DNA from: Tieghemiomyces parasiticus
Taxonomy: Eukaryota > Kickxellomycota > Dimargaritomycetes > Dimargaritales > Dimargaritaceae
Direction: 5' to 3'
Assembly: GCA_027575765.1 (NCBI GenBank)
Contig: JANBPT010000824.1
Span: 1-21,560 of the forward strand
DNA: 21,560 bases
Part shown: piece after piece, positions 9,891-18,436 of the stretch
Numbering within the stretch: position 1 is the stretch's first letter
Layout: the number at the start of each line of letters is the position of its first letter
Position numbers and translations under genes: made by a program
The notes under the pieces: generated by a model
Told to the model about the DNA's origin: nothing
What the model saw: only the letters and a program-made list of their open reading frames with translations
The model's database searches: none

Positions 9891-11756
9891 ATGCCGTTCG
9901 TCGAAAAGATCCGCAATCTCCGCGAGGAGCGGCCCTTGAACGAGCAAGAACTGAATTTACTCCAAGAGCAGTTCTTTGAGGGTAAAGTCAAACCGGCAGC
10001 CAAGCTCGTCCCTCGTTCGGCTGCCACGACCTTCCCATCGCAAACCCAGGACTGCCGCACCTCGACCTCGACCTCGCCGGCGCCCGCCCCGTCGGCCGAA
10101 TACGTCGGGACCAACGAAGAGCCGACCGAGCGGCACCTCTCGCTACTCAAGGCTGCCCTACTGGCGAGCGATATCCCTACCGAGCAGAAGATCTTTGACC
10201 AGGCCCCAGAAGCGACCGCCCCACAGGACCGGCCGAATCGGCCCGACCGCGACGTGGTGACGATGCCCATTAAATTAACTAACTTCGCCGGATCAATCAA
10301 AACCCAGAAGGCCGCCCCCAAAAAACGGTCGCTATTTGCCCAACGCCGGGTGGCACAGCAGGCGATGGGGGAAGTGGGGACCTCCCTGCCTACGGCTGAT
10401 GCCGGCCGATTTGAAGCGCCTCCGGCACGTACTGGACAACCCACTCACGCCCCTTTATCCCGATATACCGAGGTGTCCCAATCACCTGCGGCAGTCCAGG
10501 CCGAGCCCATATCGCACTCGAGCAATGCGAGTAGAACCACGTCTGGTATCGACAGGCGGCAGATCGATATCCAAAATAACCAGATCCTGGCGGGTATGAG
10601 CACAGAAGAGATCCTCGAGGCCCAGCGCGAGATATATAGCATGCTTCCTGCCGATATCCTCGCGAGTCTGCAACGGAAAGCGGCGCCCTCCGCTGAACCA
10701 GCAGATGCCCTGCGGACTGCCGCCCAGGATTTAGAGGGCGGGCCCCCCGACCGGACGCCGCAACCTCCGAGTACCGCGGTGGCCACGGACGAAAGCGTTG
10801 ATTTTATCACTAAGCTCAAGTCCCAATATTTTGCGGACCTGCCAACCGAATACGACAAGCTGGCTTGGATGGGTGTACGTGAACCTGCCGGTGCCGCTAA
10901 GGAAGCGGCAGGGTTGCAACCGGTTACTGCCGAGGGTGACGACGACTTGATCCCCGAGACTCTCCGTGGCTCTCCCATCGCAACCACTCGGTTTGATTTC
11001 CGAGGGCGAATCATCGCCGCTGATGCCGAGCGACCCGTCCACCAGGGTCTCCACCACCACGCTAATGCACCTGCCGCTGCAGGATACACGCTCGCCGAGC
11101 TCCTCCACCTAGCTCGGAGTACTTTCCCCACCCAGCGCGTGATCCCCATGCGGATCTTTGGCCAGATTCTAGCTCGGTGTCGGCAGTCCCTTTTCAACGC
11201 TGAGCTCGATCCCACGACTACCAGCGACGACTATCTTCCCGAGACCGCCGCCGAGATTCTGCGTTACCTGGAAACGGCCGACTTCCCACTTTACATTTCA
11301 CAAATGGCTACCGAGACCCACCGGACTTGCGTAATCACCGCCCTCGACGTCTTATACGTGGCCCTAGTTCCACCCCAACTCGGTGACCTGTGTATCACGT
11401 CCACTCTAACCGTACCGACGTCGGTGGCCGCAGACGAACGACTCCTCTCCAAATCCGGATATGCACAGTATATAAAGTACGGTCTACTCGACCGGGCGGC
11501 CGCGCTGCTGGATACGAAACATCGTGTCGACCTGCCTCCGCTCTCCCAGCACCGATTACTATTGTGCGTCAGCGTTGCCCTGGGCGTGACGGGTTCGGAT
11601 GGAGAGCAAAACGAGCGCACGGCATTGCAAAGCGCACTCCGCTCGCTGGTTCGGCCCTGCCAGGGTGACGAGGATGACCTAGCCGGCCACATTCTCCATT
11701 TGGTCACGAGACTGCTCGCCCACCTTGATGCCAACCCCGGCGACAGTTCGCATTAA
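9891..11756 (+). CDS. RPAP1: RNA polymerase II-associated protein 1 (RPAP1/Rba50 family)
   Basis: Uninterrupted frame of 621 residues; fungal members such as yeast Rba50 are about 440 and animal ones are over twice as long. Signatures in order: KLTNFAGSIKTQ..PKKRSLFAQRR (128-153); the RPAP1 N-terminal-type helix ILAGMSTEEILEAQREIYSM (232-251) followed by LPADILASLQRK; KLKSQYFADLPTEYDKLAWMG (308-328); and the RPAP1 C-terminal-type block RFDFRGRII (367-375) with LHHHANAPAAAGYTLAEL (387-404) and a helical continuation to about 432. A Pro/Ser/Thr-rich, low-complexity linker fills 40-125. Family members help assemble and import RNA polymerase II together with GPN-loop GTPases and the R2TP/HSP90 machinery. 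The region after 432 is helical and without a family I can name. The start is the first ATG, after a C/T-rich leader with CCAAT and TATA boxes further up. Confidence 0.9.
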   Translation: MPFVEKIRNLREERPLNEQELNLLQEQFFEGKVKPAAKLVPRSAATTFPSQTQDCRTSTSTSPAPAPSAEYVGTNEEPTERHLSLLKAALLASDIPTEQKIFDQAPEATAPQDRPNRPDRDVVTMPIKLTNFAGSIKTQKAAPKKRSLFAQRRVAQQAMGEVGTSLPTADAGRFEAPPARTGQPTHAPLSRYTEVSQSPAAVQAEPISHSSNASRTTSGIDRRQIDIQNNQILAGMSTEEILEAQREIYSMLPADILASLQRKAAPSAEPADALRTAAQDLEGGPPDRTPQPPSTAVATDESVDFITKLKSQYFADLPTEYDKLAWMGVREPAGAAKEAAGLQPVTAEGDDDLIPETLRGSPIATTRFDFRGRIIAADAERPVHQGLHHHANAPAAAGYTLAELLHLARSTFPTQRVIPMRIFGQILARCRQSLFNAELDPTTTSDDYLPETAAEILRYLETADFPLYISQMATETHRTCVITALDVLYVALVPPQLGDLCITSTLTVPTSVAADERLLSKSGYAQYIKYGLLDRAAALLDTKHRVDLPPLSQHRLLLCVSVALGVTGSDGEQNERTALQSALRSLVRPCQGDEDDLAGHILHLVTRLLAHLDANPGDSSH

Positions 11757-12136
11757 TAACGGTGTGTGAGTGATGGTAGCTCCTTTATTTAGCTTGGTGG
11801 GCGGGGAAGCCTTTGATCAAGTTTGCCTTGACTAAGTGACGCTATCTGTAGAACCTAATTTAGGCAGACGCAAGACGCAAAGGTATTTGGTTGTATTGAA
11901 CGTGCTGACACTCCGGACATGGTAGCCCCCTTCCATCTGCCATAGGAAGGGATTGCCTCGTCCCTTCACAAAGTAGCTACCGGTGGGCGAACCGTCACCG
12001 TTTCTTTTCTTTTATTTTTCCATCCCAATCATTAAAATACAACCCCAGCTTTAATAAGGCACTGTCGAGCTTACGAGTCCCTAATATATGCTATCTGCTT
12101 ACCTCAAACCCCTTTACATCCCACCCCTCAACGGCC
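11757..12136. other. Convergent 3' spacer between RPAP1 and XPB/SSL2
   Basis: 380 bp between two stop codons that face each other. An AATAAA on the minus strand (12016-12011) fits XPB. On the plus strand the best polyadenylation-like element is ATTAAA at 12031-12036, about 275 nt after the RPAP1 stop. No gene is called. Confidence 0.6.
12011..12016 (-). terminator. Candidate polyadenylation signal of XPB/SSL2
   Basis: AATAAA read on the minus strand (TTTATT on plus), 121 nt beyond the stop of the XPB frame. Confidence 0.45.
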
Positions 12137-14719
12137 TTAGCGTTTGCTGTACCACTGCTTCTTAAAGAGCGGGTGGTGCTCGGCGGGTCCCGCAGCAGCC
12201 TTGGCGGCGGCCCCGCCGCGGCCTCCGGAGCCCACAGGTCGATTGTACTCGACATAGGCCATGTGGTCGGCACCAGACAGTGACTTCATGGACCCGACGG
12301 TTCGACGGGCGGCGGCGGACTGCGCCTGACCGTAACCACCAGCGGCGCGCCGGCCGGCGATGCGGCGGTTGAGATCGTCCTCGTCGAGCGCCACGTCATC
12401 GCCGAGGTTGGCGTCGGCATCGGAGGCTAGCAGAACGCCGTTAAGGAGCTCGAGCTGGGCGGGCTTGTCGCGATACACCAGACCAGGGAATTCGTCCATA
12501 CCGTCGAGTCGGGTGATGACCTTGAAGGCGTAACCCTGATCGATCAAGAACTGCTGGCGCTTGGTTGAGTAGTACATCTCCTGAGTGTCCTTGGATACGA
12601 GGGAATAAAAGAAGGCGTTGAACCCTTCGTCGTTACGACGCTTAGCACGCAGAATCCGACCCAGCCGCTGCGCCTCTTGCCGCCGCGACCCGTAGTGCGA
12701 CGATACCTGAATCAGGACGGTGGCCTCGGGCAGATCGATAGACGTGTCGCCCACCTTGGACAGGAAGATGGTGCTGACCGTGGGATTGTGCTGGAACTGG
12801 TGGAGAATACGCATCCGTTCCTCCTGCGGAGTCCCGCCGTAAATGTAGGGCTTCTTGAGTTTAATGGCGTAGGCCTTGAGGGCGTACACGTTGTCTGCGA
12901 ACGCAATGATCTTGTCGCCACGCTCCTCATGGTAGCGGATCAGGTACTGGCAGGCCTGGAACTTGTGCGGGTTCATCACGTAGAGCAACATCTTCTTGCG
13001 CGAATTTTGATTCAGGTATTCGCGATAGAATTCCCCTGTCATCTCGCACCACACCTCAGCACACTGAACAGTGGCGATGTGGCCCTGGCTCGACAGGTCC
13101 ATCCAGTTAGCCTCATACAGCTTGGGGCCGATGAGGAAGTTGAGATCGCTGATTTTATCGTCCTCGCGCACCAGGGTGGCCGTGAGCCCTAGTTTGGTGT
13201 GCGCCGCGATCGAGGTTACCACCCGCCGGAACATATTGGCCGGCACCACGTGCACCTCATCCAGCAGGAGGAACCCCCACTCCTGCGAATTGAGAAAGTC
13301 CATCATCTTCTGGGCCTCGTGCGACCGCTTGCGCGTGTTGGCCACCATGCTGTAGGTGGAAATGACGATACCGGCGTTGCCCGCGAAGCGCTCCTTCTTG
13401 TCAGCAGTGAACACCGCCACCTGACGCTCGGGCAGGTTGGACCAATGCAGGAACTGCTGCTTCCACTGCATGACCGATACGGACGACGTACACAGGCACA
13501 GAACCGACTTCTTGATGGTGCAAGCGGCCGTGATGCCTACCAGGGTTTTCCCGGCACCACAAGGTAGAACGATGATCCCCGATCGTGCCCGACCGTTTCC
13601 GAACATCTTGTTGAGACTCTTCTCCTGGTAAGGTCGGATAGCGGTGATAGGTTTCAGGTCCATGTCCAGGTTGGGGTTGAGGTGGTCGTTACGGAAGTCG
13701 TACTCCTCCAGCATGGGGTGACCCACTACGTTACACCGCTTCTTGACGGCTTCTACCGCATCGGCGCGGATCTGGAAGGCGTGGACTCGGTCACCGTCGT
13801 CGTCGTCGTCGTCGCCGTCCTGCTCCACTGTAACCACGGCCTGGAAAAGGTCGTCACCCGTGTTGTCACCCGCAGGCTTGTCATCAGTCGCAGCGGGCTC
13901 CTCACCGTCGCCACCCATGACAAGCCGATCGGGCCCAGCAAGTTCGGTGATAGCCGGTGCCCCAGGCTTCTTGAGCCCACCGATGGCCAGGTCTTTACCC
14001 GAGGGGGCCTTGTCGTGGAGCAGGCCGTCGTTGCCCGTGGCGTCGCCGAGGTAGCGGCTCTGTTCGATGACGGGGTCCTTGAGCAGACGCTGAAGGACGT
14101 CGGCGTAGTTGGACTCTACGAAATATTTGTTATGTTTTAGCACGAGCTTGACCTTTCCCACGGAGAGGGTACACACGCGGATCGACTGAATCACGGACTC
14201 CGGGATTGGTACTTTGGACAAGCGTTCCAGCACGCCAATGATGTTCTCGGTCTCCAGGCCCACCGACACGGCGGCGTACAGCGAGTAAGGGGTCAGCTTA
14301 TACTCGTGAATGTGAGAGGGCCGGCTGATGGGCTCGCCAATGGCCGTCAGGAAGTCCTGGGCCTGCTCGGCGATGGGCGAGAAGGCCTCCAGGATAATCA
14401 CGTCCGACTCAGGGCAAATCCACAGCGGTCGGGAGGAATGGTCGGGCTTGAGTTTCAGGTAGGAGTAGTCCTCCTCGTTGAAGATGTACGATACGGAGTC
14501 GACCGGACGGCGCGGAGCCACCGTCCCTGCGCCGCCGCCACCACCCAAACTGAGCATGGCGTTCTGAGGCAGCATAGACCAGTCGACACCGCCACCGTCG
14601 TCGTCGTCGTCATTCCCCTCGTCAGCGTAAGCGGACCGGTGAGGTGGGCCATAGTTGTCCGACAAGCGAAGGCGCTTGGCCTCCTCCTCGGGAACTTCAC
14701 CCCGGCGCTTTTCCGCCAT
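12137..14719 (-). CDS. SSL2: TFIIH 3'-5' DNA helicase/translocase XPB (Ssl2/Rad25)
   Basis: Single-exon frame of 860 residues (human about 780, yeast about 840). XPB is the ATP-driven DNA translocase of TFIIH, needed for Pol II promoter opening and nucleotide excision repair. Helicase motifs are intact: GAGKT Walker A (388-392), DEVH (487-490), [10 protein letters not shown] with the RED motif (518-520), [10 protein letters not shown] (601-610), [11 protein letters not shown] (656-666) and [10 protein letters not shown] motif VI (684-693). The N-terminal XPB domain runs about 75-220 ([14 protein letters not shown] onwards). A variable linker (225-310) ends in an Asp run, and the [20 protein letters not shown] approach to motif I is typical. 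The C-terminus keeps the [13 protein letters not shown] and HPLFKK signatures, so it is complete. Two Asp runs (37-41 and 303-308) are coded by GTC/GAC triplet repeats. There is no sign of breakage. It is divergent from BDP1. Confidence 0.97.
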   Translation of the reverse strand: MAEKRRGEVPEEEAKRLRLSDNYGPPHRSAYADEGNDDDDDGGGVDWSMLPQNAMLSLGGGGGAGTVAPRRPVDSVSYIFNEEDYSYLKLKPDHSSRPLWICPESDVIILEAFSPIAEQAQDFLTAIGEPISRPSHIHEYKLTPYSLYAAVSVGLETENIIGVLERLSKVPIPESVIQSIRVCTLSVGKVKLVLKHNKYFVESNYADVLQRLLKDPVIEQSRYLGDATGNDGLLHDKAPSGKDLAIGGLKKPGAPAITELAGPDRLVMGGDGEEPAATDDKPAGDNTGDDLFQAVVTVEQDGDDDDDDGDRVHAFQIRADAVEAVKKRCNVVGHPMLEEYDFRNDHLNPNLDMDLKPITAIRPYQEKSLNKMFGNGRARSGIIVLPCGAGKTLVGITAACTIKKSVLCLCTSSVSVMQWKQQFLHWSNLPERQVAVFTADKKERFAGNAGIVISTYSMVANTRKRSHEAQKMMDFLNSQEWGFLLLDEVHVVPANMFRRVVTSIAAHTKLGLTATLVREDDKISDLNFLIGPKLYEANWMDLSSQGHIATVQCAEVWCEMTGEFYREYLNQNSRKKMLLYVMNPHKFQACQYLIRYHEERGDKIIAFADNVYALKAYAIKLKKPYIYGGTPQEERMRILHQFQHNPTVSTIFLSKVGDTSIDLPEATVLIQVSSHYGSRRQEAQRLGRILRAKRRNDEGFNAFFYSLVSKDTQEMYYSTKRQQFLIDQGYAFKVITRLDGMDEFPGLVYRDKPAQLELLNGVLLASDADANLGDDVALDEDDLNRRIAGRRAAGGYGQAQSAAARRTVGSMKSLSGADHMAYVEYNRPVGSGGRGGAAAKAAAGPAEHHPLFKKQWYSKR

Positions 14720-15477
14720 GGCACGTCAGGTATAGGCTTGAAGGAAAGACACCCGGGGAGGCACGAAAGTGGAAATAGATGCGCGGACGCGCAGCAACGG
14801 GGAAAGACTGGAGCAAACGAAAGCTGGCCACGCAACCAAGGCACACAGCTCGGGGGATGTCACCAGGCAAGACCAGATGGGTTGTTGGTGGCTATTTGAG
14901 GACGCAGAATTGCGTTTTGGCTCGAGATGCGAATCGGAACAAAGTAAGAAAGTGAATCTGTGCAACCTTCAAACTGCCGCGAACGAATGAGAGCTGGTCG
15001 GTAGGGAGATGGGGCAGTTTGTGGGTCTATCAGCTTGGTGGGGTAGGAACAGCGCCACGGATTCTCCGCTGCGGCGGGAAAATAATCGTACACGAGAATG
15101 AGTTTTTCAGAGGGATTTGTAATCGGGAGGGGAGGGGGGTCCGTCGTGCTGCGAGTACTTCAGTGATACTATGATTGGGTAGCGACCGACACACCCATTG
15201 GTAGCGCTGGCACCCAGATGTCGCAAGGACTACTAGCGGATCCCCTCCTACCACAGCCCATTCCCTGCTTGGCTTCACCTCAGTTGCTGAGCACGTACCG
15301 TGTGGCACTTCGGCCCTCGAGAGTGACACCTGCCCGATTTTCACCTACCAACCCTAATAGCAAATTGACCCCTTTTTTCTTTGTTGCATTATGTTCTTTT
15401 GTTAATTTTTCTATCTAATATCTAGTTGCCGCAGTGCTAACCTACTCATCACTGGCCTCTTTTGTACATACACCATA
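14720..15477. promoter_or_regulatory. Divergent promoter region between SSL2 and BDP1
   Basis: 758 bp separate the two divergent start codons. No TATA box is evident on either side. The part next to BDP1 is T/C-rich (about 15360-15420). Open frames here (for example 14769-14990 plus, 15030-15344 minus) resemble nothing and are not called. Sharing of regulatory sites between the two genes is inference from the layout. Confidence 0.5.
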
Positions 15478-16800
15478 ATGTCCCACACTTCCCTCCACAT
15501 TAACAAGGGTCAGACACGGTTCGCACCCAAAGTGAAGCCCCGTGGTGCTCGGCGACCTAATCCGGCCGAGACGCGGACCAACAACGAGCCTGCGAGTCAA
15601 CCACCCGTTCCCGCCCCGGAGACCCCCTTATCCACACCCGCTGATAGCCAGGCTGATGGCCCCCAACCCGACCCTTACCTGACGCCGGCCTCCCCAGTGA
15701 CCCGTCCGGTAGCTAATCCTACCGTGGCCGCCACCAGTCCCGTGCGTGGTAACTTGATCAGTACTCCGGGCCAAACACAGGCGACCTCGGTGGCGGCGGG
15801 TAACCTCGTTTCCGTGCCCACGGTGCGCGCCACGGCGGCTTCCCTGCCCACTCAAGTCGCGGCAAACCCGACAGCCACCACTGTAGCTACCAGCGACCGC
15901 CGTAGCAGCAAAACCAAACCCAAGGCGGGTGGCATCGCGGTTGCCAAGCCGCCGACTGGGCGGGGTCGCCGGCAGCTAAAAACTTGGGAGGAGTACCTGG
16001 AGGAACACGCCAAGCTAAACGAGACCGACCTTTCAGACCAGCCCATGGACTTCTTCTGCCGGAACCGGGGCCTAGGTCTACCCATGAAGTCCACTGTCGA
16101 CCGCCTATGGGAAGAAGAGAATCGTAAGGCAGCAGCTGCCGACCCCGCAAGCAATTCCGTGGCGCCCAAGGCCGCGCCGGCACCGCTGCCACCACCACCG
16201 CCGTCGACCAAGCCCGAAACCGAAGCTCCGGCCACATTCACCCATAACCCGCACGCGGCTCAAGTACGAATGGTCAACGGCCGGATGGTACTCAACGAGG
16301 AGTCGCTGGTGATTGACCGGACTCAGATGGGGGCGAACGCGGAGATCATTGCGGGACTCCAGGTGGTTGACGAATACCAAGGCGACCGGCCTATTAACTC
16401 CTACACCTATGCCCGGCGGAAAATTACGCGGTCGGCCAAGTGGACCGTGGAAGAGACCGCCCAGTTCTTCGGCCTGCTATCACGGTACGGTACGGATTTC
16501 AACATGATCGCTGCAGCTCTCACGGACCGTAACCGCACTGACGTACTCCGCAAATTCCGACGCGAGGAGAGCCAGCGCCCTTGGATAGTAACACGCGCGC
16601 TGCTGAACCGACCGCTCCCAGATAGTGAGCTTGCGGGCCATCGGTTCGACATAGCCACTGCTGTTGCAGAAAAGACTGAGACAACAGGGGATGCCGCTGG
16701 CGAGAATGACACGGCCGTGAGCAAGCAGGAGCACGTACCGGAGTCAACACCCGGGCCAGAGCCCCTTCCTGCAGCGTTGGTAAACGGTGATCAACACTAA
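15478..16800 (+). CDS. BDP1: TFIIIB subunit Bdp1 (B'')
   Basis: Single-exon frame of 440 residues. Bdp1 joins Brf1 and TBP to form TFIIIB, which recruits RNA polymerase III to tRNA, 5S and U6 promoters. The diagnostic part is the Bdp1-type SANT/Myb domain at about 319-365: SAKWTVEETAQFFGLLSRYGTDFNMIAAAL, then a basic RNRTDVLRKFRREE helix. It is preceded by the conserved segment AQVRMVNGRMVLNEESLVID (261-280) that leads into the SANT domain in this family. The N-terminal half is low-complexity, rich in Pro, Thr and Ala, with a basic patch (140-166) and a short conserved-looking helix KTWEEYLEEHAKLNETDLSDQPMDFFCRNRGLGLP (168-202). A polyproline run sits at 238-242. The tail after 400 is acidic and disordered. 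The length is between yeast (about 594) and shorter fungal forms. The start is the first ATG in frame. Confidence 0.92.
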   Translation: MSHTSLHINKGQTRFAPKVKPRGARRPNPAETRTNNEPASQPPVPAPETPLSTPADSQADGPQPDPYLTPASPVTRPVANPTVAATSPVRGNLISTPGQTQATSVAAGNLVSVPTVRATAASLPTQVAANPTATTVATSDRRSSKTKPKAGGIAVAKPPTGRGRRQLKTWEEYLEEHAKLNETDLSDQPMDFFCRNRGLGLPMKSTVDRLWEEENRKAAAADPASNSVAPKAAPAPLPPPPPSTKPETEAPATFTHNPHAAQVRMVNGRMVLNEESLVIDRTQMGANAEIIAGLQVVDEYQGDRPINSYTYARRKITRSAKWTVEETAQFFGLLSRYGTDFNMIAAALTDRNRTDVLRKFRREESQRPWIVTRALLNRPLPDSELAGHRFDIATAVAEKTETTGDAAGENDTAVSKQEHVPESTPGPEPLPAALVNGDQH

Positions 16801-18276
16801 TGAGTCCAATTAGGCGGTACTTGGAGAGGGGAGTTGGACTTGTCTAATCTATCTCTAGATAAACTATGGGTTGGCTAAAGGCTACAGGGTGTAAGGGTAG
16901 GGGACAGGATAAGAGAAAATGGAGCTAATAGGGTAGCCGAATGCTACAAAATATTAGATGATACAAGGGGGGTATAGGTGTAAAATGGAGGAGGGAACCA
17001 GAGATGTAGGATACTTTAGAAGTTACCAATGTATTATTATGGTTTCTTGGGGGTAAAGTGAAGGGGAAAAAGGGTAAAACAAAGGTAGCGGAAATTGGCA
17101 AGGAGATAGGATAGCGGATGAAAGGGAAAAGAACCAGTGGATAGAAGGGTAAAAGGAAATGGGTGACAGAGAGGGTATAAAGGAATACATGGTGACAAAT
17201 TAATTGGTAAAGGAACAAACGACAAAACGAGTAAAGGTACAAACGTACAGGATAAAGCGAGGAAAGGAACAACTGAAATAAAGGGAATCCAAGTCCCAGT
17301 CAATCAAAGAAAGGGGACTTAAGAATTCTCGGTTCCTGTTTCGGCACCGTTAGTATCGCTATATCCTTCGTGCCAAGCGAAAATAGGGCGAAAAATGGTA
17401 GGCTCATTTATGGGCGCTACACTGGTGTTGTCGTAGCGTACCCTACTCTGTCCGACCCAAAGAGTGCGACGGATAGAGTTTGAGAGACAAAGTCGTAGGC
17501 GGCTCTTCCACTGCTACCCATTCTGAAAGCCGAAGGTGAGTAGGTATGGACAGTGCTTGCTCAGGGACCGGGAGAGGTAGCCACCACAACTGAGCCTGTT
17601 TTGCACGCCTATCAAGATGGCAGCCATTTGTCGTTGACGCGAGGCACCGTCGTCTTCACCTCCCTGGCCCTCGGCTTCTATTCCATCGACACTCCTCCCT
17701 AGCTTCATCCACGTCGTTTGTGGCCCTTCGCGTCACCGAAACTTCCGTTGGGCGCCCATGGTTGAGTGTCACCGTAGCCCTAATGGAACTCTCTATCCTG
17801 TACGTCCCCAGCCATTGGAGGGCGCCACCCGTTCACCACTGGTGTGGATGTCAGTAATTATAGAGAGGAAGGGGGGGGGTATACCACAGTCAACAATGGA
17901 GAAGGGTTCGTATAGTTACCATCGAGGGGCCAGTGGACCAAGAGACCAGCTCATGCCGCTTACAATGGGCTCACCACAGTGACAACTGGTGTTCCCCAGA
18001 CCAGTTTGGGGCCTCCTTCGTTTCACCCGTCCGTGAATAAAGGTGCAGGGATACGCCCACACGGCACATAGTCGCCTCAAAGGGCCCGGACAGCCGATTT
18101 AATTTACTGATATATCCGGTCGACCGTTAGACTCCGCCCGATCTGAGGCTCTTTCCTCCGCGCGAGAGTCACTTGATGTGGGTACGCGGATAATCACAGG
18201 AGTAGGAGGTCAAGGCAGAGGGCCTCTGCTACCCAGTAAGTTAGGCGGGGGTCTTGGTCGATTACCATCCCACTCG
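16801..18276. other. Long intergenic spacer, no gene called
   Basis: Nearly 1.5 kb without a gene I can support. The first part (about 16840-17300) is strongly purine-rich on the plus strand and contains weak tandem repetition (separate entry). The rest is of mixed composition, with a run of nine G at 17871-17879. Open frames of 60-115 codons (16925-17272 minus, 17514-17708 minus, 17758-17982 plus) have no recognisable domain and look fortuitous. I saw no tRNA, snRNA or other structured RNA signature, but a non-coding RNA cannot be excluded. Confidence 0.55.
17207..17283 (+). repeat. Three imperfect tandem purine-rich units
   Basis: Three consecutive units start at 17207, 17231 and 17261 with the shared core G(T/G)AAAGG(A/T)ACAA and lengths of about 24, 30 and 23 bp. 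They lie in a wider stretch (16840-17300) where the plus strand is dominated by A and G with scattered GGTAAA/GGGTAAA motifs. The unit is degenerate, so it may be an old simple repeat rather than a functional array. Confidence 0.5.
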
Positions 18277-18284
18277 TATAAAAA
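18277..18284 (+). promoter_or_regulatory. TATA box of secreted F-box-like gene
   Basis: TATAAAAA, 160 bp upstream of the ATG at 18437, followed by a C/T-rich leader (about 18290-18436). The layout matches that of the small secreted-protein gene at 3806. Confidence 0.6.
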
Positions 18285-18436
18285 GATGAATTATCGCTCC
18301 TCTCTGCACTACCTTCACACCCCCGTCCCTGCTCCACTTTAACCCTCCAAGCCACCCACTTCTGCTTCTGACCTTCACCCTTGTGACTTGCCCCTCCCCC
18401 ACCGTTGTCCAACTCCCGCCCCCTCACTCGACCACA

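Noticed and set aside
10445..11215. 256-codon open frame on the minus strand
   Set aside because: It lies entirely antisense to RPAP1, has no recognisable domain, and arises from the codon bias of the real gene.
13682..14140. 152-codon open frame on the plus strand
   Set aside because: Antisense to the XPB gene, which has intact motifs across the same bases; the Val runs are the reverse of the Asp-coding triplets.
16925..17303. Two hydrophobic minus-strand frames (88 and 115 codons) looking like membrane proteins
   Set aside because: The Phe/Leu/Pro-rich content is the simple consequence of the purine-rich plus strand; the two frames overlap and neither has a leader or conserved pattern.
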